Assembly (NCBI GenBank): GCA_964522605.1
Contig: CAZFWV010000086.1
Coordinates: 1 to 22,026, forward strand
DNA: 22,026 nt
Direction of reading: 5' to 3'
Origin: CAVZLD01 sp964522605
GTDB taxonomy: Bacteria; Planctomycetota; Planctomycetia; Pirellulales; Pirellulaceae
The notes under the pieces are model-generated. The model saw only the letters and a program-made list of their open reading frames with translations. It had not been told where the DNA came from and did no database searches. How positions within the stretch are numbered: the first letter of the stretch is position 1; every line of letters starts with the position of its first letter. The translations under genes and the position numbers were made by a program. Of the stretch, positions 1 to 7,545 are shown piece by piece.

Positions 1-24
1 AACGGTCCTCGCCTGGCGGCTGCG

Positions 25-44
25 GGTTAAACGAATCGCGACTG
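25..44. repeat. Dispersed repeat, copy 1 (matches 20570-20589)
   Basis: A 20-bp stretch that begins GGTTAAACG and ends CGCGACTG is identical to 20570-20589. Looser similarity continues to about position 60 (about 10 of the next 16 bases match). It lies just past the 3' end of sufS. The distant copy forms one arm of a hairpin element, so this is probably a truncated or edge-cut member of the same family. The rest of the copy would lie left of the window. Confidence 0.7.
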
Positions 45-88
45 AGAGGGTGTTGCAGTTACGCGTGCGCACCGGCTCGCGTACGTCC

Positions 89-1342
89 CTACTTGCGCCG
101 AAACACGCGCCGCGTCTGAACCAGCGCTTCTGCGAATTGGTCAATTTCTTGAAGCGTGTTGTAGAAGTAAAAGCTGGCTCGCGTACTGGCATTGATGCCC
201 AGACGTTTGTGCAGCGGCATGGTGCAATGGTGTCCCGCGCGGACCGCTACTCCCTGGCGATCCAGTAGTTGGGCGATGTCGTGCGCGTGCACGCCCTGAA
301 GCGTAAAGCTGACAATTCCCGCTTTATCCCGAGGTGCGGGCCCCAAGAACCGGACTTCACCCAACTCTTCAAGCCGCTGATGGGCACGTTGCGTGAGCAC
401 CAATTCATAGGCGTGAATCCGCGCTAGCCCGATGGATTGCAGATAGTCGATCGCGGCTCCCAGGCCGATGGCGGGGACGATCGGGGGCGTTCCCGCTTCG
501 AACTTCGCGGGCAGGTCGGCCGGTTCGAATCGATCCAGCTGGACCCGTCGGATCATGCTGCCGCCTCCCAGGAACGGTGGCATCGCTTCCAGCAAGGCTT
601 CTTTGGCGTACAGAATTCCGACCCCGGATGGCCCCAGCATCTTGTGGCCGCTGAAGACCAGGAAGTCGGCGTCTAGCTCGCGAACGTTCGTCGGCATGTG
701 CGGCGCACTCTGAGCCGCATCGACCAGGACAAGCGCGCCGGCTCGATGCGCTCGCTCGATGATCTCCGAAAGCGGGTTGATTGTGCCCAGGACGTTCGAC
801 ACCGCAGTGATCGCCACGAGTCGCGTTCGTTCATTGACCAGTTGATCCCACGCGTCCAGGATCAGGTGTCCGTCGTCCGTAATCGGAAGATGCCGCAGGC
901 GACATCCGGTCCGCTCCGACAATTGTTGCCAAGGCACGAGATTTGAATGGTGCTCCATCACACTCAACAGGATCTCGTCCCCTGCGCGAATTTGCGAATC
1001 GCCCCAGCTTCGGGCAACCAGGTTAATGCCGATCGTGGCACCCGTCGTGAAGATCACTTCGTGCGAATGCTGCGCTCCGATAAAGGCTTGGACCTTTCGC
1101 CTCGCCTCCTCGTAGAGGTCGGTGGTCTGGTCACTTAGCCAGTGAATTCCCCGGTGGACGTTCGCATAGTTTTTCTCATAGGTGTCCACCAGCGCCTGAA
1201 TCACCTGACGTGGACGCTGCGTCGTCGCCGCATTGTCCAGATAAACCAGACGCTTATCGCCATGAATCGAGGTCGACAGGATGGGAAAATCGGTTCGCAG
1301 GCGATCGGGGTCAAGCGGCAGAGCCGTATCGACGACATTCAT
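89..1342 (-). CDS. sufS: Cysteine desulfurase SufS
   Basis: This is a PLP-dependent class V aminotransferase-fold enzyme. It removes sulfur from L-cysteine to give alanine and a persulfide that feeds Fe-S cluster assembly in the cytosol. The protein has 417 residues, normal for SufS. The N-terminal YLDNAATTQRP motif is at about 34-44, the PLP lysine is K234 in SGHKMLGPSG, and the catalytic cysteine is C373 in AGHHCTMPLHKRLG. The GHHC form of the loop is typical of group II (SufS) rather than IscS enzymes. I chose the ATG at 1342 because it overlaps the sufU stop as ATGA, which implies translational coupling, and because the family sequence starts there; the frame stays open upstream only as a shadow of sufU. 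Partner SufBCD genes are not in the window. TAG stop. Confidence 0.96.
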   Translation of the reverse strand: MNVVDTALPLDPDRLRTDFPILSTSIHGDKRLVYLDNAATTQRPRQVIQALVDTYEKNYANVHRGIHWLSDQTTDLYEEARRKVQAFIGAQHSHEVIFTTGATIGINLVARSWGDSQIRAGDEILLSVMEHHSNLVPWQQLSERTGCRLRHLPITDDGHLILDAWDQLVNERTRLVAITAVSNVLGTINPLSEIIERAHRAGALVLVDAAQSAPHMPTNVRELDADFLVFSGHKMLGPSGVGILYAKEALLEAMPPFLGGGSMIRRVQLDRFEPADLPAKFEAGTPPIVPAIGLGAAIDYLQSIGLARIHAYELVLTQRAHQRLEELGEVRFLGPAPRDKAGIVSFTLQGVHAHDIAQLLDRQGVAVRAGHHCTMPLHKRLGINASTRASFYFYNTLQEIDQFAEALVQTRRVFRRK

Positions 1343-1788
1343 GCGTCCTCTTCTCCCAGATCGGGTCCGCCGAACGCGGTTCGACTCGAAGCCTCGCCCC
1401 CGTCTTCCAGCGGGGAATAGATCGCCGACTGCAGCACGCGCCAGGGCAGCAAGCAGCATTTTTGACGGTTCGGCGTCAGCCGGCCGCCAAAGAGCTGCAG
1501 CATTTGTTCGGCGGAGAATGACTTGACGTCGTCAATCGTCTTGCCATCCATCGCCTCGAGCAGCATCGAGGCCGAAGCCTGACTCACGCAGCAGCCGTCG
1601 CCTTCAAACCAGACCTCCCGAAGCTTCCCGCTCTCATCGATCTGCAGCTCAATTCGAACCACATCGCCGCACAGCGGATTGTCGTCCTCATGGGCATGTG
1701 TCGGTTTTGGGCATGCGCCGCGATGATAAGGATCTTCGTAATGGTCAAGAACGTGTTCTTGATAGAGTTCTTCTTCGTCCAGCGGCAT
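1339..1788 (-). CDS. sufU: SufU/IscU-type Fe-S scaffold or sulfur-transfer protein
   Basis: This 149-residue protein of the NifU N-terminal family would accept sulfur from SufS and pass it to the Fe-S assembly machinery. Visible ligand motifs are NPLCGD (C40, D42), GDGCCVSQASASM (C66/C67) and RQKCCLLPW (C111/C112). The gene order sufU-sufS, the ATGA overlap and the ASASM motif argue for SufU. However, only about 45 residues separate the second and third ligand cysteines. From memory that spacing is about 62 in Bacillus SufU and about 43 in IscU, so the usual SufU insertion seems to be missing. The IscU LPPVK chaperone motif is also absent. Both conserved cysteine sites are doubled to CC. The ATG at 1788 starts the conserved part; no good Shine-Dalgarno is seen in front of it. 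Confidence 0.92.
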   Translation of the reverse strand: MPLDEEELYQEHVLDHYEDPYHRGACPKPTHAHEDDNPLCGDVVRIELQIDESGKLREVWFEGDGCCVSQASASMLLEAMDGKTIDDVKSFSAEQMLQLFGGRLTPNRQKCCLLPWRVLQSAIYSPLEDGGEASSRTAFGGPDLGEEDA

Positions 1789-1921
1789 GGTAGGGAATCT
1801 GGGTCGAATGGAAGGGCGCGATCGAATCAACAGGCAGCAATGCGAATCGGAATGCCCGCAACTGTTTGTAGTGTAGGGCGGTGGTCGCAAGTGGTCCAGG
1901 TGCGGAAGCACCCCGTGGGGT

Positions 1922-1941
1922 TGCGGCCCTGCCGCACTGCG
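1922..1941. repeat. 20-bp direct repeat, copy 1
   Basis: This sequence is identical over 20 bp to 2079-2098. The unit begins TGCGGCCC, ends CACTGCG, and holds a small internal hairpin (GCGGC, loop CCT, GCCGC). The two copies sit on either side of the long palindrome at 1992-2070, with starts 157 bp apart. Confidence 0.8.
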
Positions 1942-1991
1942 CTGCTAACGGTGAGTTTCTTGTTGGGTCGCGCAAATTCCGCCGAGGGGAA

Positions 1992-2070
1992 GGGTGGCTG
2001 GCGGCTGAACGTAGTGAAGCCCCAGCTTTCCCGCAGCTGGTGCATCGCTTCGCTCTGCCGCCAGCCACCC
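1992..2070. repeat. 79-bp long imperfect palindrome (REP/MITE-like hairpin)
   Basis: The outer arms at 1992-2005 and 2057-2070 (GGGTGGCTGGCGGC and its exact complement) pair perfectly over 14 bp. Pairing continues inward through 2006-2027 and 2035-2056 with about six mismatches out of 22, closing on the stem CCAGCT/AGCTGG around the 7-nt loop TTCCCGC. The whole element could fold as one long hairpin in RNA or a cruciform in DNA. It has no T-run after either arm, so it is not a standard intrinsic terminator. Its size and near-complete symmetry suggest a dispersed repeat, but copy number cannot be seen here. Confidence 0.8.
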
Positions 2071-2078
2071 CCCTTGGC

Positions 2079-2098
2079 TGCGGCCCTGCCGCACTGCG
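2079..2098. repeat. 20-bp direct repeat, copy 2
   Basis: This is an exact copy of 1922-1941. It ends one base before the TAA stop of the RNase HII-like gene (stop at 2100-2102), so it lies immediately 3' of that gene. Confidence 0.8.
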
Positions 2099-2099
2099 T

Positions 2100-3062
2100 T
2101 TACCGAGTTCGCCAGAGCTGTCGTTCGCTGATCGACAACTTGGACTGGACGGCCGCGATTTGAGCGCGAAAGCGTCGGGCGTCAACCGGATATCCGGCTG
2201 TCGGTTTCAGATTCGGAACATGATGCTGCCAGAATGAGTTGAAAGCCGCCATCGACAGCTCTCGCAAATACTTGGCCGCCATGGAGGCCAACGCTGAAGG
2301 CAGGAACGCTTCGCCCCGGGCGCGAAAACAGAGCTGGATCGGGCGATCGGGGGTTCCGACGTCATAGCGGCTTTCTGCGCGTCCTTCCTGGTAAACGCGA
2401 ACAAGCCGATCGCCGAAACGTGGCTGGAGCAGGCCGGCATACCGATCGCGACCGCCATGTTTGTCGCAGACGACGTAAACCGGCTCAGCCGGGAGTTCGG
2501 CGATCAGATCGCGGAGCAAGTCAAGCGTCAGCTCGGACAGGACCGCCCCTTTCGACCCGGCCCGATCGACCAGTTCATTAAATCGGGCAGGGAACAGGAC
2601 GCGCGCGGAAAGCCGTTCGATTCGGACCTGGTTCCGGAGCAACAGGTTTTCTAACCGCGGGACCAACTGTTCGATCCATTCCACGGTCGTATCGCGGGGA
2701 ACGGGGCAGTCGTAACCTGCATACCAGGGTGATCCCTCGAGCTGGTCTCGGGCATCGGGACAGAGCAGCTCCCACAATTCTCGCCAGCGGCGCGGCAGGC
2801 GTCCCGTGCAAACACCGAGACTGGCCAACGTTGCGCGCTCCAGCGCGACCCAGCCGCCGCCGGGGCGATACAGCTCCTTCGAATCCGCGATTGCTAAGCC
2901 GTCCTCGTGCCGCATCTTCCGCCCGACAAGTGGGGCGAGTCGATCGTAGAGATCGACGTGTTCGAGAAGAGTGTCGCTCACGTGCCAGACACTCGCGGTG
3001 ACAACGAGTGGACCCAGATTGGGGCCATAGCCTGCTTCGTCCGTGCCGATGAGGAATCCCAT
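2100..3062 (-). CDS. Divergent RNase HII/HIII-like protein (RNase H fold)
   Basis: This 320-residue protein has the N-terminal signature TDEAGYGPNLGPLVV (D8, E9), which matches the DExGxGP-GPLV metal-binding motif of type 2 RNases H. Further family-like blocks are AIADSKEL (D60, as DSKKL), VVCDKHGGRD (D200, placed like the third acidic residue) and ALASMAAKYLREL at about 257-269, resembling the AASI-AKV helix. These suggest an enzyme that cuts RNA in RNA-DNA hybrids. The protein is longer than RNase HII (about 200 residues), with extra sequence at about 75-190, and the fourth acidic ligand is unclear. I chose the ATG at 3062, which opens the motif-bearing N-terminus; codons upstream in the frame look non-conserved. 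It could be a lineage-specific paralogue rather than the main RNase HII. TAA stop. Confidence 0.7.
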   Translation of the reverse strand: MGFLIGTDEAGYGPNLGPLVVTASVWHVSDTLLEHVDLYDRLAPLVGRKMRHEDGLAIADSKELYRPGGGWVALERATLASLGVCTGRLPRRWRELWELLCPDARDQLEGSPWYAGYDCPVPRDTTVEWIEQLVPRLENLLLRNQVRIERLSARVLFPARFNELVDRAGSKGAVLSELTLDLLRDLIAELPAEPVYVVCDKHGGRDRYAGLLQPRFGDRLVRVYQEGRAESRYDVGTPDRPIQLCFRARGEAFLPSALASMAAKYLRELSMAAFNSFWQHHVPNLKPTAGYPVDARRFRAQIAAVQSKLSISERQLWRTR

Positions 3063-3125
3063 GCGATGCAGCGTCACGCATTCCGGTGACCGCGTCAAGT
3101 TGTGGCCGCAAAAGCTTGGGCTGCG

Positions 3126-6100
3126 TTACTCAAAAACGAGCAGTCCCATACGTTCGGGCAGATTGGAGACGGGGGTGTTCGCGGGCCAAGTCTGACGGCC
3201 AACACGCGGGATGACGCGCTGGCATTGGATCCGCCACGCCTCGCCGGGCCGCGGCGGCTCGGGTGTCAGGTCCTCAAGGGCGATCGCCGATTCCACGCTC
3301 CAGCCCTCCGCATCGGAATGGGTCGCGATGTACCAGTCTGGGTCCCAGGTACGATCTTGACTGAGGCGATCGTTGGCCCAACCCCGATCATCGACGGCGA
3401 AACTCCAAGCAGTCACGTAGTCGCGGTCCACATCCAGATCCCACTCGAGTCGATCGCGGCTTCCCAAATCCGTGTCGCGTCGCCGGGGTCCCGACTTCAC
3501 TGGCGGTGCGGTGATGTTCGTAGTTCGACACCGGGCCGCGAGATACAGGAACCGCGCATCGTAGGCGAGCAATACCTCCGTTGCACCCGACGCTTCTGAC
3601 CCCACTGACGGATGGTTCAACCGCACCGGCTGGACGTCGTTCCACGCTTCATCGTCGAGTTGACCGTCGAGAAAGGGCGGTTCTGAAACCGCGCGACAGG
3701 GCCAGGTCGCCGTGTCCATCTTGGTGTCGGAGGGATGTTCTTGCCACTCCAATTCGCGGGCCGCACAGGCGGGCCAGCCCGACGTCTCAAACCCATTCAA
3801 TTGACTTCGCCACATTCGCTCGGCCTCGCGCGACTGGCCCGCACGAATCAGCGCTGCCGCGAGCGGAAATCGCACGCGCGGATCGAAGAATAGGTCTGGC
3901 TGTCTTCGCTGAATCTGTTCGGCCCACTGCATTGCTCCGGCTGCGGAAGCTGGACCGTCTTCGAGCGATCGCGTTGTGGGACTGGCCGGTGACTCCGTTG
4001 CGACAACCGACGAGACCGCGGGTTGCTCGAAGCCGACCAATTGAACTCCCGGAGACGCCGTGTCGGTCGTTGGTGTCTGGCCGACAGTGACTTCCGCTCG
4101 ATTCACGTTCGGTTGAGGCCATTGCATGGTTGCTTCCGTGCTGGCTGCGCGGAACAAGAGTTCCAGTCGAGCAATCTCGGCCAAGGGATGATCGGGTAAC
4201 TCGAGGGCCAAGTGGTTGAGTAGTTCCCACGATAGTTCGGCGTTACCTGCGGCGAAGATCTGCATCGCCGATTGGTAATAGACTTCCCCCCGATCGGCTG
4301 GGGACAAGCGGTCCGCGACTTGCGCGACTTGGGCAAGTCGCGTCGCCGGGATCCCCTCGGAACCGTCCAGAAGCGCCTCGATCGTTCGCCGCAGTTGAAA
4401 CTGTTCGTGCAGCTGCTGCACGTTGCTGGGCAGCCGCGACTGCCCTCGATGCGTTGCCTGTCGGTCGCTGCCCGCGAATGCGGCGATCGAACTCTTTGCT
4501 GCCGATCCGGATGGCAGCGGGCGACCTCCCGCGACCACCAATCCGACATGCGGCGCGCCCTGCTCGAACGAGTCAAGGATTCGCGTTCGCGCGCGGTTCG
4601 CGATGGTTCCAATGGATTGACCCCACGCCAAGGCTTGTCGCGATGCGATTGCTTTGTAGCTGGCATCTTCGAGTTTGTCTGTCTGCGTCCCGACTCGCGG
4701 TACACGCCAGACGGATAAGCCGGCCGACTGGATCTGTTGGGGAAAGGCCTCGGAATCCGCCGCCTGTTCTACGGCCTGCAAGACCAGCCGATGAGTTGTC
4801 TGAGTTAACCCGGTTGGTTCCGCCGTGGGACCGGCAAGTACGATGAGTTCAGGACGCCAGAGGCGGATTTGACGAACCAGGTACTCGGTTAACTGGGACT
4901 CGCAGTCGGCCTTGATGGTGTCGTTCCATTGATCCAGGACCTGTTCGGCCGACCAGGGACATTGCAGATCGGGGGCACGAATCGATTGGATCAAGTTCGC
5001 ACCCGCTCCGCCCAGCAGAACCATCGCCTCATGGAGACGCGAGGAAAGCGGGATCCTTCCCGGTTCGTCATGGAGTTCGTAGGGAGCCGACAGGATTTCG
5101 ATGGCACCGAGCGCATCGTCACCGGCACAGATTTGCGACCAAAGCTCCCAAGGGATCGTCCCGGGATGGCCGTAAATCCCCAGGGCAGCTAATCTCTTGC
5201 CTTGGCCGCGCTGGTGCGACCACGTGCGGCCTCCATCCGCCGTGTGCAGAATGGCTCCCAAGGCTCCTACCGCCCACCCGTGATTGGAGTCGACGAACTC
5301 CAGTCCAAACAACGGGCCTTGATGTCCGGTCTCCTGAAGCTCCCAGCTCTGGCCGCCGTTGGTCGTGTGCAGGATCCGCGACCCGGGGACGCCACCAACC
5401 CAGAATTGTTGTTCTATTCCATCGACTGCGAGCCAATCGAATTCGGCGAGGACGCTGGCACTGGGTAGGCTCCGCGGCATTTGCCAGGTACGACCCGTGT
5501 CGCCGCTGACCGAGACGAACCCCTGGTTGCCGCACAAAAGCCCTCGTTTTGTCGACGTGAGGCAGATGCGCAGCGGAAGACGCGGATCCGTCAACTGTTC
5601 GTCTGAACTGCGGATTTCTGTGGCGTCCAGCGAAAACAGTCGGCCCTGTCGATCGAGCAGGGTCGCTGCTTGCGGCGATAGGAACTGACCATGGATCCAA
5701 CCGGTGCTGCGGCCGGGCCACGGCGACCAGTGCTGTCCGCCATCCCGCGTATAAAAAACGGCCGACGGGAACATGGCGGATGGAAACCCTAACGCGAATC
5801 CCCGATGGGAATCCAGTAGTTGGATGTGCGTCAGCCAAGGCAGGAATTGTCCTTCGAGCTCTTTCCAGGTCTGGCCGCCGTCCTCCGTTCTTAAGACCAC
5901 GCCGATCGGCCGATGCGTGTAGGCCGACGAATACCCGCCGACGATCCAACCCTGTCGGTCATCGATGAACTGGACGGATTCCAGGCGGCAGGTGACCGGG
6001 CACACCTGTCGATTCCAGGTCTGGCCGCCATCTCGCGTGTGCAGAATCGTGCCTCGGTCGCCGACCGCCCACCCGTGGCGCACGTCGACAAAACACAGAT

Positions 6101-6218
6101 CGAAGAGGTTCGCATCCTCATGAAGAGGCTCAGGCCACGTTCGGTCGACTTCCGCCGCCGAGAGCAAAGACGAGGCTACGCACAGGCCGGCCCACAAGTT
6201 GATCCAACAATGCCGCAT
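3126..6218 (-). CDS. Exported YCF48-repeat protein with LmbE-like section and CBM9-like C-terminus
   Basis: This 1030-residue protein starts at the ATG at 6218, seven bases after a GGAGG (6226-6230), and opens with a signal peptide (about residues 1-22, ending LLSAA). Residues about 37-335 carry six YCF48/BNR-type beta-propeller repeats of the form GWAVGDRGTILHTRDGGQTW. Residues about 343-530 resemble a PIG-L/LmbE deacetylase: LGIYGHPGT sits where HPDD is expected, and RPELIVLAGPT with TQTTHR sits where the later His motif is expected. Key metal ligands look lost. A helical, TPR-like and low-complexity part follows (about 600-810). Residues about 835-1030 look like a CBM9-type sugar-binding domain (FLDGQLDDEAWND, AYDARFLYLAARC, WSVESAIALEDL). 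A periplasmic or surface role is likely; substrate unknown. The open frame extends to 6353 only as a shadow of the tRNA fragment. Confidence 0.85.
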   Translation of the reverse strand: MRHCWINLWAGLCVASSLLSAAEVDRTWPEPLHEDANLFDLCFVDVRHGWAVGDRGTILHTRDGGQTWNRQVCPVTCRLESVQFIDDRQGWIVGGYSSAYTHRPIGVVLRTEDGGQTWKELEGQFLPWLTHIQLLDSHRGFALGFPSAMFPSAVFYTRDGGQHWSPWPGRSTGWIHGQFLSPQAATLLDRQGRLFSLDATEIRSSDEQLTDPRLPLRICLTSTKRGLLCGNQGFVSVSGDTGRTWQMPRSLPSASVLAEFDWLAVDGIEQQFWVGGVPGSRILHTTNGGQSWELQETGHQGPLFGLEFVDSNHGWAVGALGAILHTADGGRTWSHQRGQGKRLAALGIYGHPGTIPWELWSQICAGDDALGAIEILSAPYELHDEPGRIPLSSRLHEAMVLLGGAGANLIQSIRAPDLQCPWSAEQVLDQWNDTIKADCESQLTEYLVRQIRLWRPELIVLAGPTAEPTGLTQTTHRLVLQAVEQAADSEAFPQQIQSAGLSVWRVPRVGTQTDKLEDASYKAIASRQALAWGQSIGTIANRARTRILDSFEQGAPHVGLVVAGGRPLPSGSAAKSSIAAFAGSDRQATHRGQSRLPSNVQQLHEQFQLRRTIEALLDGSEGIPATRLAQVAQVADRLSPADRGEVYYQSAMQIFAAGNAELSWELLNHLALELPDHPLAEIARLELLFRAASTEATMQWPQPNVNRAEVTVGQTPTTDTASPGVQLVGFEQPAVSSVVATESPASPTTRSLEDGPASAAGAMQWAEQIQRRQPDLFFDPRVRFPLAAALIRAGQSREAERMWRSQLNGFETSGWPACAARELEWQEHPSDTKMDTATWPCRAVSEPPFLDGQLDDEAWNDVQPVRLNHPSVGSEASGATEVLLAYDARFLYLAARCRTTNITAPPVKSGPRRRDTDLGSRDRLEWDLDVDRDYVTAWSFAVDDRGWANDRLSQDRTWDPDWYIATHSDAEGWSVESAIALEDLTPEPPRPGEAWRIQCQRVIPRVGRQTWPANTPVSNLPERMGLLVFE

Positions 6219-6299
6219 CGATCGTCCTCCGTGATTGATCGCGGCTGTTGATTCTAACCCATTCGTGCCCCTGGAATGAATGCGAATGATGGCGGTTTC

Positions 6300-6343
6300 A
6301 GAGCGGGCGAAGGGACTCGAACCCTCGACATCCAGCTTGGGAA
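6300..6343 (-). repeat. Partial tRNA-Gly 3' half, probable attachment site
   Basis: These 44 bases are identical to 9033-9076, the 3' part of the tRNA-Gly(CCC) gene in the same orientation. In tRNA terms the copy runs from position 32 in the anticodon loop, through the 3' anticodon arm, variable region, T arm and acceptor strand, to the discriminator and two bases beyond. The 5' half is absent: the sequence diverges completely at 6344. It cannot give a functional tRNA. A 3'-half duplicate lying downstream of the intact gene is the classic footprint of integration into a tRNA gene by a tyrosine recombinase, so I read it as one att site (attR type). Confidence 0.85.
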
Positions 6344-6822
6344 CCCCACCCACGCGCCCTGCCGAACAGACTCGAAACCTCTTTGTGAAAAGTCACTTAC
6401 GGCGATTGTAACCGGATCTGAGACGTCGACGATCCGATGCAAAACGGTTCACTCTTCACCCATTCTAGGTGGTAGGGGAGGTGGAAAGTGGTCGAGGTGG
6501 CAGTGGACGAATGAACGCGGTGATGTTCATCACCACGCATTAGGGGCACCGGCTTGGCAACAACCTTCAAGGCTCATCCAATTTCGCTAGACAGGGTGGG
6601 ATTCGAGCTGCTGAATGCTGGTTCGGCAATTGCGAGTCGTGACTAGACCGCGACGGAAGCCAGATCCGGCTTGTGTTCGTCGCCTTGGTTGCAGATAGTG
6701 GGCGCATGGAGGCTACTTGACCAGTCGTGAACAGCTAGCCAGTTGATGCTATCGTGCCCCGGTTGTGCGAGGAACGCCGCAGAACCAGGATGAGACCAAC
6801 ATGCGGACAAGAGGTGCTGCGT
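6344..6822. other. Island left part without a recognisable gene
   Basis: This stretch of 479 bp lies between the att copy and the antitoxin gene. Open frames here are short and not convincing, and I find no integrase or excisionase relic. One small perfect palindrome (arms GGTGATG/CATCACC at 6519-6534) lies in a purine-rich context. Regulatory sequences for the toxin-antitoxin pair should lie near its right end, but I cannot point to a good -35/-10 pair. Confidence 0.5.
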
Positions 6823-7122
6823 ATGCCGACGACTGACAAACTTCCAGAAGTCATGACCTCCCAGGAAGTGGCGGAATTCCTGCGTGTTTCCGAAGATTCC
6901 GTTCGTCAATACGCAGCTCGGTCTTGGATCCCTGGTCGTCAAATCGGAGGCGAGTGGCGTTTCTGGCGTGCTGCGATTGAAGAGTGGTTGAGTGGACGAT
7001 CAGGGAAGGAAATCTTGTTGGGTCAAGTCGGTGCGCTAGAGGATGATGTAGACGATCTGGGAGCTCTCAGAGCATCCGTTTACGCGGCTCGTGGCCGTTC
7101 GGAAGTCGAGGAGGCAGGCTAA
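6823..7122 (+). CDS. HTH_17 (excisionase/MerR-like) DNA-binding protein, putative antitoxin
   Basis: This 99-residue protein has residues about 10-56 (VMTSQEVAEFLRVSEDSVRQYAAR, then IPGRQIGGEWRFWRAAIEEWL, given here in two parts) matching the winged-helix HTH_17 domain of excisionases and small antitoxins. The acidic C-terminal tail (DDVDDL, EVEEAG) would be the toxin-binding part. It ends three bases before the PIN-domain gene, so the two are almost surely co-transcribed. By analogy with VapBC it should neutralise the nuclease and bind their promoter. I chose the ATG at 6823 because GAGGTG (6811-6816) precedes it; an ATG at 6853 is possible and would still include the whole domain. The name excisionase reflects the fold only. 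Without an integrase nearby the antitoxin role is the better reading. Confidence 0.8.
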   Translation: MPTTDKLPEVMTSQEVAEFLRVSEDSVRQYAARSWIPGRQIGGEWRFWRAAIEEWLSGRSGKEILLGQVGALEDDVDDLGALRASVYAARGRSEVEEAG

Positions 7123-7125
7123 GCC

Positions 7126-7545
7126 ATGTACCTGCTCGACACCGATACGTTGTCGCATTTGTGGCAGGGCAACCAGTCCGTTAAGGAAAGATTGCTTGAG
7201 ACGGATGACACTGAAGTCGCGATTACTGCAATTACGAAAGCGGAGATCCTGAGAGCTCGCTGTGAGAATCTACTGAAGGCCAATGGTGCCGCGGAGATCC
7301 TAAGAGCGCAGCGGCGGTTCACTCGCACTGAGGAACTCCTTTCTGCGTTGGCCGTTGTCTCATTCGAGGAACCAGCGGCGAAGCAGTTCGACCAACTCGT
7401 CAAAGTCAAGAAGCTGAAGAGAATCGGCCACGCGGATGTCCTGATCGCGAGCATCGCTCTTGCCAACAGCGCTACGCTCGTTACTCGCAACCTCAAACAC
7501 TTTCGGCAAGTTCCCGATCTTCGAGTGGAGAATTGGGTGGATTGA
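7126..7545 (+). CDS. vapC: PIN-domain ribonuclease, VapC-like toxin
   Basis: This 139-residue protein is the usual size for a VapC toxin. Acidic metal-binding residues typical of the PIN fold are visible: D5 in YLLDTDTLS, E40 in TKAEIL, and D104 in GHADVLIASIA. The fourth site reads TRNLKHF with N122, as in several VapC subfamilies. The C-terminal VPDLRVENWVD is also characteristic. Family members cut specific tRNAs or rRNA and stop translation until held by their antitoxin. The start is the ATG at 7126, three bases after the antitoxin stop, with GAGGAGG inside the end of the antitoxin gene (7108-7114). The pair sits inside the tRNA-flanked island, where it could stabilise the insertion. The RNA target cannot be predicted. 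Confidence 0.9.
   Translation: MYLLDTDTLSHLWQGNQSVKERLLETDDTEVAITAITKAEILRARCENLLKANGAAEILRAQRRFTRTEELLSALAVVSFEEPAAKQFDQLVKVKKLKRIGHADVLIASIALANSATLVTRNLKHFRQVPDLRVENWVD

Larger units (their letters stand above)
1789..2099. other. Intergenic region with palindromic and direct repeats
   Basis: This gap of 311 bp lies between sufU and the RNase HII-like gene, both on the minus strand. It holds a 79-bp imperfect palindrome (1992-2070) and two copies of a 20-bp direct repeat (1922-1941, 2079-2098). Short open frames cross it on both strands, but they run through the palindrome and resemble no protein I recognise. I see no convincing promoter for sufU. Confidence 0.7.

Noticed and set aside
6254..6442. 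A short minus-strand frame through the tRNA copy, and the N-terminal extension of the YCF48 gene to 6353
   Set aside because: Both simply translate tRNA-derived sequence; the true YCF48 start at 6218 has a GGAGG and a signal peptide.
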